Virus record (IMG/VR): IMGVR_UViG_3300025598_001495
Span: 1-25,578 of that record
DNA length: 25,578 nt
Source: a virus
Reading direction: 5' to 3' (one strand)
Shown here: positions 5,823 to 13,935 of the stretch, piece after piece
Position numbering within the stretch: the first letter of the stretch is position 1
Layout of the letters: the number at the start of each line of letters is the position of its first letter
Notes under the pieces: generated by a model
The model's database searches: none
Told to the model about the DNA's origin: nothing
Seen by the model: the letters and a program-made list of their open reading frames with translations, nothing else
Position numbers and translations under genes: made by a program

Positions 5823-7081
5823 GATTGTTTCTTCATTTTATCAAATAACAAAGCCGCAAAGTCTACACCATTGTCTTCTACTATGGGAGTATCGAGATTT
5901 TCAAGACCGGCTTTAACCAATTGTCCGTTATGAATTTGACCTTTTGTGGTCTCTGTATTTCCGTGTGGCGCATAACGTTGGCGTCCTTTAAATTGTAATC
6001 CAGTGGGTTGTTCTACTGGCGCTGGAGTTTCGGCAGGTGGTGCGAATCGTATTTTGTCTCGTGCAGCACGTCGTGCATTGATATCACGTGGCGGGGTTGC
6101 AACCGGTGCTGGCGGGGCAAATCGTATTTTGTCTCGTGCAGCACGTCGTGCATTGATATCACGTGGTGGCGTTGCTGGTTGACCCGCTACTTGTGCAGGT
6201 TCTGTGTTGGCACTAGGTTGTTGTGTTCCTGCAAAACCCGTTGGTGCTTGTGTTGTAGGTTGCCCTATTTGATTTATTCCTTGTGCTATTGCTGACGAAG
6301 TAGCAGTGGGCTCCATTTTAAAGAAATTTGAATAATCAGTGACTGTATTTGGAGCCGGTGTCGGAGTAGATGCTGTTGGTGTTGTAGGGGTTGCTGGTGT
6401 TGGTACAGTAGTTGTTGGGGTCACCGGAGCCGACGCAGTTGGTGTTGTAGGTGTTGGAGTAGATGCCGTTGGCGCCGAGGTTGTTGGGGTTGGGGTTGCT
6501 GCTGGCGTTGCTGGTTGACCCGCTACTTGTGCAGGTTCTGTGTTGGCACTAGGTTGTTGTGTTCCTGCTTTTGCCTGCTCGTATGCTTTTTGATTCAATA
6601 TCTCTATATCATTGGGATTGGTTATTGACGCACCGGCTTCGTTGGTCCAAGCTCGTGTTCCTGGATTGTAATTGTATTCGTGACCCTTGATCTCTAGTTT
6701 TGTAGCTGCTTTGGGATTGGCATGTGTACTTCCGATAGTGGATGTTGGCTCGGCTTCGGGGGCATCTCTATATGACGGGCCGGCCAGGGCCAAGCCGGTC
6801 ACGGTATCAAAATATTGTAACACATTGGCCGGGGTAATTGATGCAGGCGGAGGTGGAAGATTTTTAACCCTGGGCGCCATTTTTTGTGCAAAGCTATACA
6901 ATTTATCAGGATCGTTTGCAGTCGCAGGATCTCCGGCAGTGCGTTCGTTCCATTGTCTAAATGAATCTTTGGCCAGTTTTGCTATATTTTGTCGTGATCG
7001 GAATTTTTGTATTCCGGCAGTTGTTCCGGCCAGAGCCCGGGATATTGCCCCGACCTCTAGTATAATTTCGTTAGTCTTCAT
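5819..7081 (-). CDS. Repeat-rich, largely disordered phage protein, 420 aa
   Basis: The N-terminal 110 residues (MKTNEIILEVGAISRALAGT onward) are mostly helical. A small segment near 130-165 (KLEIKGHEYNYNPGTRAWTN) looks like a compact fold. The centre, about residues 190-250, is a Thr/Pro/Ala stretch (TPTPTTSAPTAST) and must be disordered. Two internal repeats are exact or nearly exact at DNA level: a 22-residue unit (QQPSANTEPAQVAGQPATP) present twice 112 codons apart, and a basic 25-residue unit (PPRDINARRAARDKIRFAPP) present twice in tandem. The C-terminus (LENLDTPIVEDNGVDFAALL) is acidic and may be a docking tail. The basic repeats suggest nucleic-acid binding. Start ATG at 7081 overlaps the upstream 82-residue gene. 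Function unknown; virion-associated or accessory to the two enzymes after it. Confidence 0.75.
   Translation of the reverse strand: MKTNEIILEVGAISRALAGTTAGIQKFRSRQNIAKLAKDSFRQWNERTAGDPATANDPDKLYSFAQKMAPRVKNLPPPPASITPANVLQYFDTVTGLALAGPSYRDAPEAEPTSTIGSTHANPKAATKLEIKGHEYNYNPGTRAWTNEAGASITNPNDIEILNQKAYEQAKAGTQQPSANTEPAQVAGQPATPAATPTPTTSAPTASTPTPTTPTASAPVTPTTTVPTPATPTTPTASTPTPAPNTVTDYSNFFKMEPTATSSAIAQGINQIGQPTTQAPTGFAGTQQPSANTEPAQVAGQPATPPRDINARRAARDKIRFAPPAPVATPPRDINARRAARDKIRFAPPAETPAPVEQPTGLQFKGRQRYAPHGNTETTKGQIHNGQLVKAGLENLDTPIVEDNGVDFAALLFDKMKKQS
6045..6166. repeat. Tandem 75-bp repeat inside the 420-aa gene
   Basis: Two identical 47-bp stretches, 6045-6091 and 6120-6166, lie with a 75-bp period, the rest of each unit being similar but diverged. 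The period equals 25 codons, so the repeat keeps frame and encodes two copies of the basic unit PPRDINARRAARDKIRFAPP. The DNA identity indicates a recent in-frame duplication. Confidence 0.85.
6167..6568. repeat. Exact 66-bp direct repeat pair inside the 420-aa gene
   Basis: The copies are 6167-6232 and 6503-6568; they are identical over 66 bp and 336 bp (112 codons) apart, so recombination between them would delete the intervening Thr/Pro region without breaking frame. Between them, roughly 6340-6500, the DNA is a low-complexity GTTGGNGT-type stretch encoding Thr/Pro/Ala. Confidence 0.85.
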
Positions 7082-7319
7082 TGTTTAGTCTCCGTACTCC
7101 ACGGGCAAATTTATTGGGGTCTTGTGTACGGATACTGTTCAAAAGTCTACGCTCTAATTCTGTTGCCGATTCGGCATCGTAGTTCTCTCGAATATAGTTC
7201 AATAAGTTTATAGCACTTGCGATTACATTATTAGCACGACTCTCTACAAGACTACGTCGGTCTCGTTGAGGACTCATTGTGGCCAATTCTTCTAAGATGC
7301 TATGGGTCCGCTTTTGCAA
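7071..7319 (-). CDS. Small helical phage protein, 82 aa, TTG start
   Basis: Helical, charged protein: HSILEELATMSPQRDRRSLV is followed by ESRANNVIASAINLLNYIRE and a basic C-terminus (ARGVRRLNNED). No motif identifies a function. I prefer the TTG at 7319 over the ATG at 7277, because a GGAG ribosome site (7326-7329) lies six bases before the TTG while nothing suitable precedes the ATG, and the N-terminal helix continues smoothly through it. It follows the radical SAM gene by 13 bases and overlaps the next gene's start by 11 bases. A candidate late promoter, CATAAATA, at 7341-7348 would give it and the following genes their own transcript. Confidence 0.65.
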   Translation of the reverse strand: MQKRTHSILEELATMSPQRDRRSLVESRANNVIASAINLLNYIRENYDAESATELERRLLNSIRTQDPNKFARGVRRLNNED

Positions 7320-7332
7320 GATTTACTCCAAT

Positions 7333-8511
7333 CTATGTTATATTTATGTGTTTGGCACTTTTACTATTAATCAAAATCTGCGACCATTCAGGGCAGATTT
7401 GATCAAAGGCAGTGTTTCGAATTCGATCGATTTTTGCTACTAGATCAAAGAATTCAAGATGATCGTGCTCGGACTCGGATATCATCTTTAACAAGTCCAG
7501 CAATTCGGTATAATTTTTAAATTTATCTCGCAAATGTTGCAAAACTTCGGGGCCGAGATATTCGAGAGCAAAGTCGCCCAAGGCTTTTTGAAATATCAAA
7601 TTAACCGGATCGCCCAATCTATTTTGACTAAAGTTGTTTCGATGCCAATCAACTAACTCGTCAAGATAGTATATGTTTAAATAACTCCAAGTACAGTTTA
7701 TTTTAAACATGTGATTCACCGGCATGTGCTCTTGATACCATGACAAGTTTGCTAACAATTTGTTCCAGTCGGCTCCGGTTCGTTGATAGTTGAACCTAGC
7801 ACCAACATCATCGATACTGAAGTAAAGTTCTACTAGACTGCATTGGCTCCAAATATCTAATACTTCGTCACTGACACGAACTGTGCCATTGGTATTATAA
7901 AATACATGCACATCACCAAGTCCTTTGACTTGGTGTATTTTCTTTAAGAGGTTGACATGACTGTTGCTGAGTAAAGGTTCGCCACCACCATGAAAATGCA
8001 CGTTTACAATATTTTTTAACAGTTCGGTGTCGGTGACTTCGATTTGATTGAATTTGTCAAATTTGAATTTTGTAATGTCTCTTAGCGGATATATTTTTTG
8101 ATAATCGGGAATCCAACTTGTGCTGTCTGCGGGGCCGCAGATCATGCATCGTAGATTACAAAGATTGCCAACACTGTAGTCAATGCTTTGCGGGCCCGAT
8201 AATTCAATGTCGGTGTCTTTGAAGTAAACTTCGTAAAGTTCTCGTGAACCAAGCCTACGACTCGTTAAGCCTTGTGCCTCGGCTCGATAACAAGCACCGC
8301 ATCCGGGAACGGGAAGGTCCTGATCTACAAGGGTTTTTAATGCTTGATGCTGGTCACTGTTCCAAATTTCTTTGAGACTGAATTGATCGTTAGTCTTGAT
8401 AAAGCCATCATAGAAGCTACAGGGATTGTAACTCAGCTGATTGTTTTTGGTCCAAATTGCTAGATTTTTATAAATGTCGTAGCAAAAGGATCTACTGTTT
8501 TTAGAGGTCAT
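7333..8511 (-). CDS. Radical SAM enzyme with extra N-terminal cysteines (twitch-type)
   Basis: A 392-residue protein with the [4Fe-4S]/SAM motif CNLRCMIC (Cys118, Cys122, Cys125), where three cysteines bind the cluster that cleaves S-adenosylmethionine to a 5'-deoxyadenosyl radical. HFHGGGEPLL is the SAM-binding GGEP motif, and NTNGTV and LYFSIDD follow in their usual barrel positions. Before the core, Cys31, Cys71 and Cys74 (NPCSF, GCGACYRAE) look like ligands of an auxiliary cluster, as in phage proteins called twitch-domain radical SAM. The substrate is unknown; protein, peptide, sugar or nucleotide modification are all possible. Its ATG overlaps the end of the SDR-like gene by 11 bases, and both ride behind the helicase. 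The protein needs at least one [4Fe-4S] cluster, which is notable given iscU in the same genome. Confidence 0.88.
   Translation of the reverse strand: MTSKNSRSFCYDIYKNLAIWTKNNQLSYNPCSFYDGFIKTNDQFSLKEIWNSDQHQALKTLVDQDLPVPGCGACYRAEAQGLTSRRLGSRELYEVYFKDTDIELSGPQSIDYSVGNLCNLRCMICGPADSTSWIPDYQKIYPLRDITKFKFDKFNQIEVTDTELLKNIVNVHFHGGGEPLLSNSHVNLLKKIHQVKGLGDVHVFYNTNGTVRVSDEVLDIWSQCSLVELYFSIDDVGARFNYQRTGADWNKLLANLSWYQEHMPVNHMFKINCTWSYLNIYYLDELVDWHRNNFSQNRLGDPVNLIFQKALGDFALEYLGPEVLQHLRDKFKNYTELLDLLKMISESEHDHLEFFDLVAKIDRIRNTAFDQICPEWSQILINSKSAKHINIT
7341..7348 (-). promoter_or_regulatory. Candidate late promoter (CATAAATA)
   Basis: Seven of eight bases match the T4 late element TATAAATA. It lies in the last codons of the radical SAM gene, about 22 bases before the TTG start at 7319 with a GGAG site between them. 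A start near 7335 would give a short leader containing the ribosome site and would begin a unit of the 82-, 420-, 267- and 368-residue proteins. Confidence 0.4.
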
Positions 8512-9031
8512 CGGCGTGTTCTAGGCCTATTATGGGCACGTGTACCTCGGACTCGAGTATCCATTTGATTGCAGTGGCCACATGAATCGGCTCCATCCAC
8601 ATACTGTGTTCGGGCTTGCCATCGTTTAATCCGCCAATGGTCATGTGTGTGGTTCTAAATGTCTTGGAGGCAAGACTTTGACTTAGATCTCTGAGTGCTC
8701 GCTTTTGCACCGAGTACAAAGGATTATAACTTTTTCTTCCTTGATACTCGGCAGTGCTGCCAATATTGAACACATGTCCTTGTTTCCAAACACTGTGTGT
8801 TATTTCTAATAGACGTTGTTGTCCGCCACTACAAATAAACGCACTATTAATGAATACATCATAATTAACAATTTGACTTCGAAAATGTTCTTCGTCTTTG
8901 GGATCCCACATTCGTAAATCATATCCAGTGGCCCTAGATGCAAAGTCGGCATCGGGAAATACTGTTTTTACAGCACGGGCAATAGTAAAATCATTGGGAT
9001 TCCCGGTGCATAGTATTTTATACTTTTTCAT
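8501..9031 (-). CDS. SDR-like NAD(P)-binding protein, 176 aa
   Basis: Compact Rossmann-fold protein of the short-chain dehydrogenase type. The N-terminus KYKILCTGNPNDFTIARAVK has the strand-turn-helix of a dinucleotide site, although its glycine pattern is weaker than the standard TGxxxGxG. YDVFINSAF stands at the NNAG position, and the active-site triad is visible as Ser92 (FNIGSTAEY) and Tyr106-x-x-x-Lys110 (YSVQK). At 176 residues it is shorter than the usual 240-250, with the C-terminal substrate region reduced. The ATG overlaps the stop of the helicase gene (ATGA) and its end overlaps the radical SAM gene, so both are made together. A coupled oxidation and radical step on one substrate is an attractive inference but no substrate is indicated. 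Confidence 0.7.
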   Translation of the reverse strand: MKKYKILCTGNPNDFTIARAVKTVFPDADFASRATGYDLRMWDPKDEEHFRSQIVNYDVFINSAFICSGGQQRLLEITHSVWKQGHVFNIGSTAEYQGRKSYNPLYSVQKRALRDLSQSLASKTFRTTHMTIGGLNDGKPEHSMWMEPIHVATAIKWILESEVHVPIIGLEHADDL

Positions 9032-10446
9032 TCTGATTTACTTTTTAATCCAGCCAACATACTTTTTAATTTACTGCTTTGCGCTTCGGCACTGACTGTG
9101 GCTACATCTAGTCCCGCTCCCGGCTTGGCTTCGGGTCTAGCAATTTGTTTTACTGGATCTTTAATTTGATCCATGATACTGGCTCGAGGTGGTCCAAAAC
9201 TATTTTCATTTGCATCAATGCCGGGATCGGTAATACGCATGGTTTCAATATTGTATTCTAAATCAATTTTGTGTCCTACCCCAGTACTAGATCTCGACTT
9301 CATACATTGTATTTGATACTTGCCCCGCTCACGCATGGCTCTACTTGTAAAGATACCAAACACGTTATCAGCTGTGTTAATTTTACTTATACCTCCAGCA
9401 ATATGACTATGGTCAAATTCGACTTCTTCAACTGCGCTACGATTCAATTGCGATGCAGTTACCAATAGTATGTTTAGTTCTTTGGCCAAGTTACGCAATT
9501 CTTCTGCCACATACTTGTCTTTAATAAACTGATCGTTAGGGTTAACTTTGACACTTACCGGCATTACCAAGTCCAAGTAGTCGACCATGACAAAGTCAAC
9601 TTTTATTCCGGTTTGTATTTGCACTTCTTTTAAATAACTGCGAATATCATTTACTGTGCTCTGTGCCGGCAATGCTTTGATTCTATACTTGCCAGATTTT
9701 TTACTGACCAACACAACCTTCATTGTAGTGGTATCAACATCTTTCCGTATGTCCTTAGTACCAGTACCGGTCAGCATTGCGTCTGTTCTCAATGCAGTTA
9801 ATTCTTCACTCAATTCTAAAGTAATATAAACGCCACTGAGCCCGGCTTGTAGCCAACTTAGTGCAATATTCATCATTACTAAACTCTTACCACTACCACT
9901 GCCTCCGGCAAATATGTTTAGTTCACCTCTACTAAATCCACCATATAACAGTCGATCCATCTGTGGCCAGCCTGTGCTGACTTGTCCGCCACTGTTAAAA
10001 TATCGGTTAATACGTGACTGCGGATCTGCAAAGTAATCGGTGCCCATGTCCTTTTGCAAACTGATTTGTACTGCATCTTTGATTAATTTCTCTACAGGAT
10101 CATAGTCACCTTTTTCCAACATGTCTGCGGCTTTTAGAATAGCACGTTCCAGTTCTTGACGTTTGGTAAAGCCTTCAAACTCTTGCATGAACCACTCGTA
10201 GTGTCCTTCATTTAGTTCGGGCACTGGCTTTAGCTCTACTCCGGTTGTGGCTTTAATTTGTGTATAGTCAGGAAGTGTTTTATGACTATCTGTATGTGTT
10301 TTAATAAACTCGGCAACTGCACGTAGGCTTCGATCAAAGTTTTCGGGGTTGTAAATGTTTTGCACACGTACATAACTGCTACTGTCTTGTAACATCATTT
10401 CTAAAAATAACTTTTGTAAATCGGGTGTATATTCTTTTATTGTCAT
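9028..10446 (-). CDS. DnaB-type replicative helicase (T4 gp41-like)
   Basis: A 472-residue protein with a helical N-terminal domain and a RecA-type core. Walker A is GGSGSGKS at about residues 181-188, ITLELSEE follows around 209-216, Walker B is VDFVMVDYLD (about 283-292), and the H4-like segment TASQLNRS lies at about 330-337. This is the hexameric 5'-3' helicase that unwinds the replication fork and, in T4, works with primase gp61 in the primosome. The last 45 residues are a Pro/Ala/Lys/Ser-rich linker plus short helix (SKLKSMLAGLKSK), a likely contact for partners. The start overlaps the stop of the preceding unknown gene (ATGA), in the same unit as the primase. Identification is firm. 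Confidence 0.93.
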   Translation of the reverse strand: MTIKEYTPDLQKLFLEMMLQDSSSYVRVQNIYNPENFDRSLRAVAEFIKTHTDSHKTLPDYTQIKATTGVELKPVPELNEGHYEWFMQEFEGFTKRQELERAILKAADMLEKGDYDPVEKLIKDAVQISLQKDMGTDYFADPQSRINRYFNSGGQVSTGWPQMDRLLYGGFSRGELNIFAGGSGSGKSLVMMNIALSWLQAGLSGVYITLELSEELTALRTDAMLTGTGTKDIRKDVDTTTMKVVLVSKKSGKYRIKALPAQSTVNDIRSYLKEVQIQTGIKVDFVMVDYLDLVMPVSVKVNPNDQFIKDKYVAEELRNLAKELNILLVTASQLNRSAVEEVEFDHSHIAGGISKINTADNVFGIFTSRAMRERGKYQIQCMKSRSSTGVGHKIDLEYNIETMRITDPGIDANENSFGPPRASIMDQIKDPVKQIARPEAKPGAGLDVATVSAEAQSSKLKSMLAGLKSKSE

Positions 10447-11318
10447 TGTGTTTTCTCTAGTAGTAATTCAAAGTCTCGGGAATTGGTTGGGAATTGATTC
10501 AAATTCCAACATTTGATTTCAAATCCGTTGGATCTTAGTTTTTGTTGTAGGATCGCTTCTGATATAATGTTTAACTTGTTCCAAGCAAAGTCTTGTTGAT
10601 TCAATACAGCTTGAACAATTTGATTTATTAAACGATATTCGTCAAGCACATATTGTTGTTTGTTGCGCCATTCTAAAGCAAAGTTGTCTAAACTATCGCA
10701 CTCGGTTAGGGCACAACAATTTATAATTTTTCTGAAAGTGCCAGGTGTATCGTCGAGTATATCTTTAGTACTTATTTTAATATCAGTGTCAACATAATTT
10801 ACAGCCTCAATCCATTCGTTGACCCACTGTAGATAAAAAATACTCAACCACTCGCGCAATTCCCATATTGCCATTTCTTTCCAAGACGTGTAGTTTTTAT
10901 TCCAGTCAGTGGGTTTATAGTTATTGCTAAAAAATATATCAAGTCCGGCATTTAGTCCAAGGGCAATTTTATAATATTGAAATAACATATTAATTTCGGC
11001 GTATTCTAAATCATGTACATAAAGAAAAACAATTTTTTCCGGTGAATACTGATTGATTATGTCTATGGTTTCTCGAGCATGAAGATCTACAAACGGATAT
11101 ATTGGAGTTAATATTTTATTTGTATTCAAGTATTCTATAATATTTTTTTCTAGTAATTGGCTATTATAGATATGGTTAGTTTTTACGAACGAGTGCATGG
11201 ACCCGTCATCGCAGATTTTGGCATCAATTTTGTCGTGTGCGTATTCCAGTGTATAGTTGCGTAAAACATACTCAACAGTCGATGCAAACGAACCTGGCAC
11301 AAAAGGTATTATGATCAT
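10443..11318 (-). CDS. Unknown protein, 291 aa, weak sulfotransferase-like N-terminus
   Basis: Begins MIIIPFVPGSFASTVEYVLR, a strand-loop-helix that resembles the phosphosulfate-binding loop of sulfotransferases, but without the usual Lys. DGSMHSF, YPFVDLHARETIDIINQY and EKIVFLYVHDL follow, an alternating strand/helix order that fits a P-loop-type or Rossmann-like fold. A Trp-rich helical stretch (WELREWLSIFYLQW) lies in the middle. Two cysteines (NCCALTEC) have no clear role. It is coupled by ATGA overlaps to primase upstream and helicase downstream, so it is expressed with the primosome, yet nothing suggests a replication domain. I do not recognise the family with confidence; a transferase acting on sugars or lipids is one option. 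Confidence 0.7.
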   Translation of the reverse strand: MIIIPFVPGSFASTVEYVLRNYTLEYAHDKIDAKICDDGSMHSFVKTNHIYNSQLLEKNIIEYLNTNKILTPIYPFVDLHARETIDIINQYSPEKIVFLYVHDLEYAEINMLFQYYKIALGLNAGLDIFFSNNYKPTDWNKNYTSWKEMAIWELREWLSIFYLQWVNEWIEAVNYVDTDIKISTKDILDDTPGTFRKIINCCALTECDSLDNFALEWRNKQQYVLDEYRLINQIVQAVLNQQDFAWNKLNIISEAILQQKLRSNGFEIKCWNLNQFPTNSRDFELLLEKTQ

Positions 11319-12343
11319 GTTACTTTCTTTTTACGCAACTCAATTTTTAACCTACTGGTTTCTCGGGCTTCAATGATGCTCTTTAACACAAACAGTTTGC
11401 CATACTTGATGACAGCTTCATTGATATCTTTAAATGTACCAAACCATATGGGAAAACTCACACTCCATCCAAATTCCTGTGCATCGCTGACCAGTTTCAT
11501 ACCTGGCTTGTCGTAATCAGGAACAACAATAACTTCTCGTCCCAAACTGTCAATTATATCTGCCTGTTGTTCGCTACACTCATTGCTCAATACTGCTACG
11601 CCATCAATACTCATTGCATCCATGGGGCCTTCACATACAACGACAAACTTGGCATTGGGCAACTGTCGGTCTATATTAAACACATAGTTGGCGTCGTATT
11701 GACTATAATATTTGGGCTTGACTTTTGGGTCAAATGCTCGTGCCGTATATCCAATAATCTCATTCCGCCAAGTAAAAGGAATTACGACCCGCCGATGTAA
11801 ATTGTATTGTTGTTCTGTGGTATAATAAAATTCATATTTTTGTAAATCTATTGCACGTTGTGCCATATACAACACAGGATCATGATGCGGAGGACTTCCA
11901 GTGGCAACATCACCTTTCAATTGATAAAACGTTTCCAGTGCCATAAAACTCTGTGCTTCTGCGGGTAAAGGGCGGGGTTTGAATACAATTTCTTCTTTGA
12001 CTTCTTCAACCTTATCAGGCTCAACAAGTTCTTTGATACGAATAGCATCAATTACTAGTCGCTTTACAGTATTGTCATCGGCACCCAACCAACTCAACAG
12101 TTTACGAAACTTGTAGTTTAAGTGTCTACCCGGAGTATAGTTTGCGGTATAATTGCAGTTAAAGCAGGAATATGATATAGCACCGTTTGGGTTAGTAATA
12201 ATACCGCCTCTACCCCTTGTGTCCTGTGTTTCGCCTCTATTATGACAACAGACTGCATTAAAACTAGTCCAGCCACTTGTGGAGTTTGTTTTGCGTTTCG
12301 CGGGCAGTAGTGTGTTAACAGTGTCTAGAATCGAGTTCAGCAT
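11315..12343 (-). CDS. DNA primase, T4 gp61-like (zinc-binding plus TOPRIM)
   Basis: A 342-residue primase. The N-terminal zinc-binding unit uses Cys32/Cys33/His34 and the pair Cys60-x2-Cys63 (SCFNCNY). The TOPRIM catalytic core is seen in VVCEGPMDAMS (Glu238, Asp242) and VVPDYDKPG (Asp276, Asp278). It makes the RNA primers for lagging-strand synthesis and works with the helicase two genes downstream. The ATG at 12343 is the only possible start: the upstream in-frame codons contain no ATG, GTG or TTG before the in-frame TAA that ends the upstream gene. The promoter at 12350-12378 puts the expected transcription start on this ATG, so the mRNA may be leaderless. Confident assignment. Confidence 0.92.
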   Translation of the reverse strand: MLNSILDTVNTLLPAKRKTNSTSGWTSFNAVCCHNRGETQDTRGRGGIITNPNGAISYSCFNCNYTANYTPGRHLNYKFRKLLSWLGADDNTVKRLVIDAIRIKELVEPDKVEEVKEEIVFKPRPLPAEAQSFMALETFYQLKGDVATGSPPHHDPVLYMAQRAIDLQKYEFYYTTEQQYNLHRRVVIPFTWRNEIIGYTARAFDPKVKPKYYSQYDANYVFNIDRQLPNAKFVVVCEGPMDAMSIDGVAVLSNECSEQQADIIDSLGREVIVVPDYDKPGMKLVSDAQEFGWSVSFPIWFGTFKDINEAVIKYGKLFVLKSIIEARETSRLKIELRKKKVT

Positions 12344-12349
12344 CGTACT

Positions 12350-12378
12350 ATTATATACGATATTTTGGGCAAAATCAA
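12350..12378 (-). promoter_or_regulatory. Sigma70-type promoter for the primase-helicase unit
   Basis: On the minus strand TTGATT (12378-12373), a 17-base spacer and TATAAT (12355-12350). The -10 box is perfect, the -35 box matches four of six. Only six bases separate TATAAT from the primase ATG, so +1 should fall at or beside the A of the start codon. It would give early or middle expression of replication genes by host polymerase, separate from the fibre genes upstream. No T4 MotA box was recognised. Confidence 0.75.
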
Positions 12379-12382
12379 TGGT

Positions 12383-13105
12383 TTAGGCAGGACTTGATCC
12401 GTTATATCTAGTCAAATAATAGGTGGCATTTTGAAGATGTTCTGCAGCAGTCAATGCCCTAGTGTATACGTGTGCCACTGCAACTTTACCAGTTGTGTTG
12501 TTGGCATTACCTTGATACGCAAATATTTCTGGGGTTGATGCCGACGGTCTATTTGTAGTAGAGGCACTGGTTCCATGGGCCACACCATTTATATAGATAG
12601 TCCAACCCGTAGTCCCGCTAAAACTCATCGAAACATAGTACCATGTATTGGCACTGAGTGTGATATTAGACCCTACTACTTGATAACCATCACCGTTATT
12701 ATTACCAGCATATAATGTGGTACCACCGGCACCCCAAAATGTTTCGTTAGTACCAGATCCTATTAGGTTGAAAAAGTTTGATCCTGTAAACTGAAACACA
12801 ATACCTTTGCTGTAGTCAGTGTTTGCTGGAAATATGGTACTGGCCGCAACCGCACCGTTATTTCCAGGACTACTCCAATAGGCCTGTCTTGTACCAGTAT
12901 TGTACACTGTACCATAACTGCTACCTGTGGGTGCTTGGTAGAAGGTAAAATTATTGCCATTACCACTATTATCGGGCCAAGTTGTTCCTGACACATAGTT
13001 TTGCATATCAAGATTAAACAACAGGCCAGCAGTGACATAACTTAAACTTGATTCTGTTCGAATGCTTACGCCGCCACCTATGTTAATTCCACCACCTATG
13101 TTCAT
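12383..13105 (-). CDS. LamG/concanavalin-like adhesin subunit, 240 aa
   Basis: Starts with a short Gly/Ile motif (MNIGGGINIGGGVSI) and continues into a beta-sandwich of the concanavalin-like LamG type: GLLFNLDMQNYVSGTTWPDN, SGNGNNFTFYQ, ANTWYYVSMSFSG, TGWTIYINGVAHG and the final VAHVYTRALTAAE are the usual order. Such domains bind glycans, fitting a receptor-binding or fibre-tip part. The ATG overlaps the stop of the previous LamG gene (ATGA). It is the last gene of the fibre module and its stop precedes the primase promoter. Homologous in layout, but not close in sequence, to its neighbour. Confidence 0.82.
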   Translation of the reverse strand: MNIGGGINIGGGVSIRTESSLSYVTAGLLFNLDMQNYVSGTTWPDNSGNGNNFTFYQAPTGSSYGTVYNTGTRQAYWSSPGNNGAVAASTIFPANTDYSKGIVFQFTGSNFFNLIGSGTNETFWGAGGTTLYAGNNNGDGYQVVGSNITLSANTWYYVSMSFSGTTGWTIYINGVAHGTSASTTNRPSASTPEIFAYQGNANNTTGKVAVAHVYTRALTAAEHLQNATYYLTRYNGSSPA

Positions 13106-13935
13106 ACCCCGTACCTTGCTCTAAAATAATTAAAGTTTTGGCTAACTTCATTGGCACTCAATGCACGATTGTACAACATAGCAACCGGAATGTAAGCATC
13201 AAATGAATCGTAGCCATCCCAACGTCGTGCCACACGATACCCCAGAGTGCTGACCAAATTGCTTCCGCCGCCGGCACTAGCCGTTGTGTTTTGTAGTACA
13301 TTGTTAATATATAATTTGATATTAGCACCATCGTATGTGCCCACAATGTTATACCATGTGCCAGTTGTAAGTGCATAGCCACCGCTCAATTGCCAACCAG
13401 TTGCAACACTATAATATCCTGCACGTATATTAGTATCGCTAGCTGTACTGCCGTTATAACTAGTCAAACAGAAATTAACCGTTGAGGTACTGCCGCCACC
13501 GCCAGTGTATACACCTGTAAATATGGCGGGCAAATATCCACCAGTCTGCCAACTGTTGGCATAAAACCAAGTATTAATAGTCCATTGAGTAATGTTAGTT
13601 CCAAGATTTGATCCAGCAGCATATTGATATACGGCACTACCAGTGCTGCCATCAAATCTCAAATCATTATAACCGTTCTTGATCATTGTGCTACTGTTTA
13701 GTGCAGTCCCATCAATCACTGCACTTGTGGGATTATTTTCGCCAGTAACTGGACTAAAACTGTCGTAATAGAATGTGGCATTTTTACCGTTGCCCGACAA
13801 GTCATACCAGGTGGTTCCCGACCCCGGCCACGAAGCGGTATTACGACTATCCAAATATAATTGTAGTCCGTTGGTTACTGGGGCAGTATCAACTATGTAT
13901 CCAACATTTGTTAATGTAACTCCACTGATTATCAT
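13102..13935 (-). CDS. LamG/concanavalin-like adhesin subunit, 277 aa
   Basis: Begins MIISGVTLTNVGYIVDTAPV and contains a full LamG-like sandwich: GLQLYLDSRNTASWPGSGTT, WYDLSGNGKNATFY, LRFDGSTGSAVY, TQWTINTWFYAN, TGTWYNIVGTYDGANIKLYI and VAMLYNRALSANE, the classic closing strand. It should fold as a glycan-binding beta-sandwich and act at the tail-fibre tip. Its ATG overlaps by one base the TAA of the short disrupted reading frame upstream (TAATG), and its stop overlaps the second LamG gene. The sequence is rich in Asn, Ser, Thr, Gly and Tyr, like the fibre. Confidence 0.85.
   Translation of the reverse strand: MIISGVTLTNVGYIVDTAPVTNGLQLYLDSRNTASWPGSGTTWYDLSGNGKNATFYYDSFSPVTGENNPTSAVIDGTALNSSTMIKNGYNDLRFDGSTGSAVYQYAAGSNLGTNITQWTINTWFYANSWQTGGYLPAIFTGVYTGGGGSTSTVNFCLTSYNGSTASDTNIRAGYYSVATGWQLSGGYALTTGTWYNIVGTYDGANIKLYINNVLQNTTASAGGGSNLVSTLGYRVARRWDGYDSFDAYIPVAMLYNRALSANEVSQNFNYFRARYGV

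Noticed and set aside
6340-6500. GT-rich low-complexity stretch as a CRISPR or origin-type repeat
   Set aside because: It has no constant repeat/spacer structure and translates in frame into the Thr/Pro linker of the 420-residue protein.
12361-12376. TTTTGCCCAAAA palindrome as terminator for the fibre module
   Set aside because: Weak A/T stem without a GC core or T-run; it is more simply part of the primase promoter spacer.
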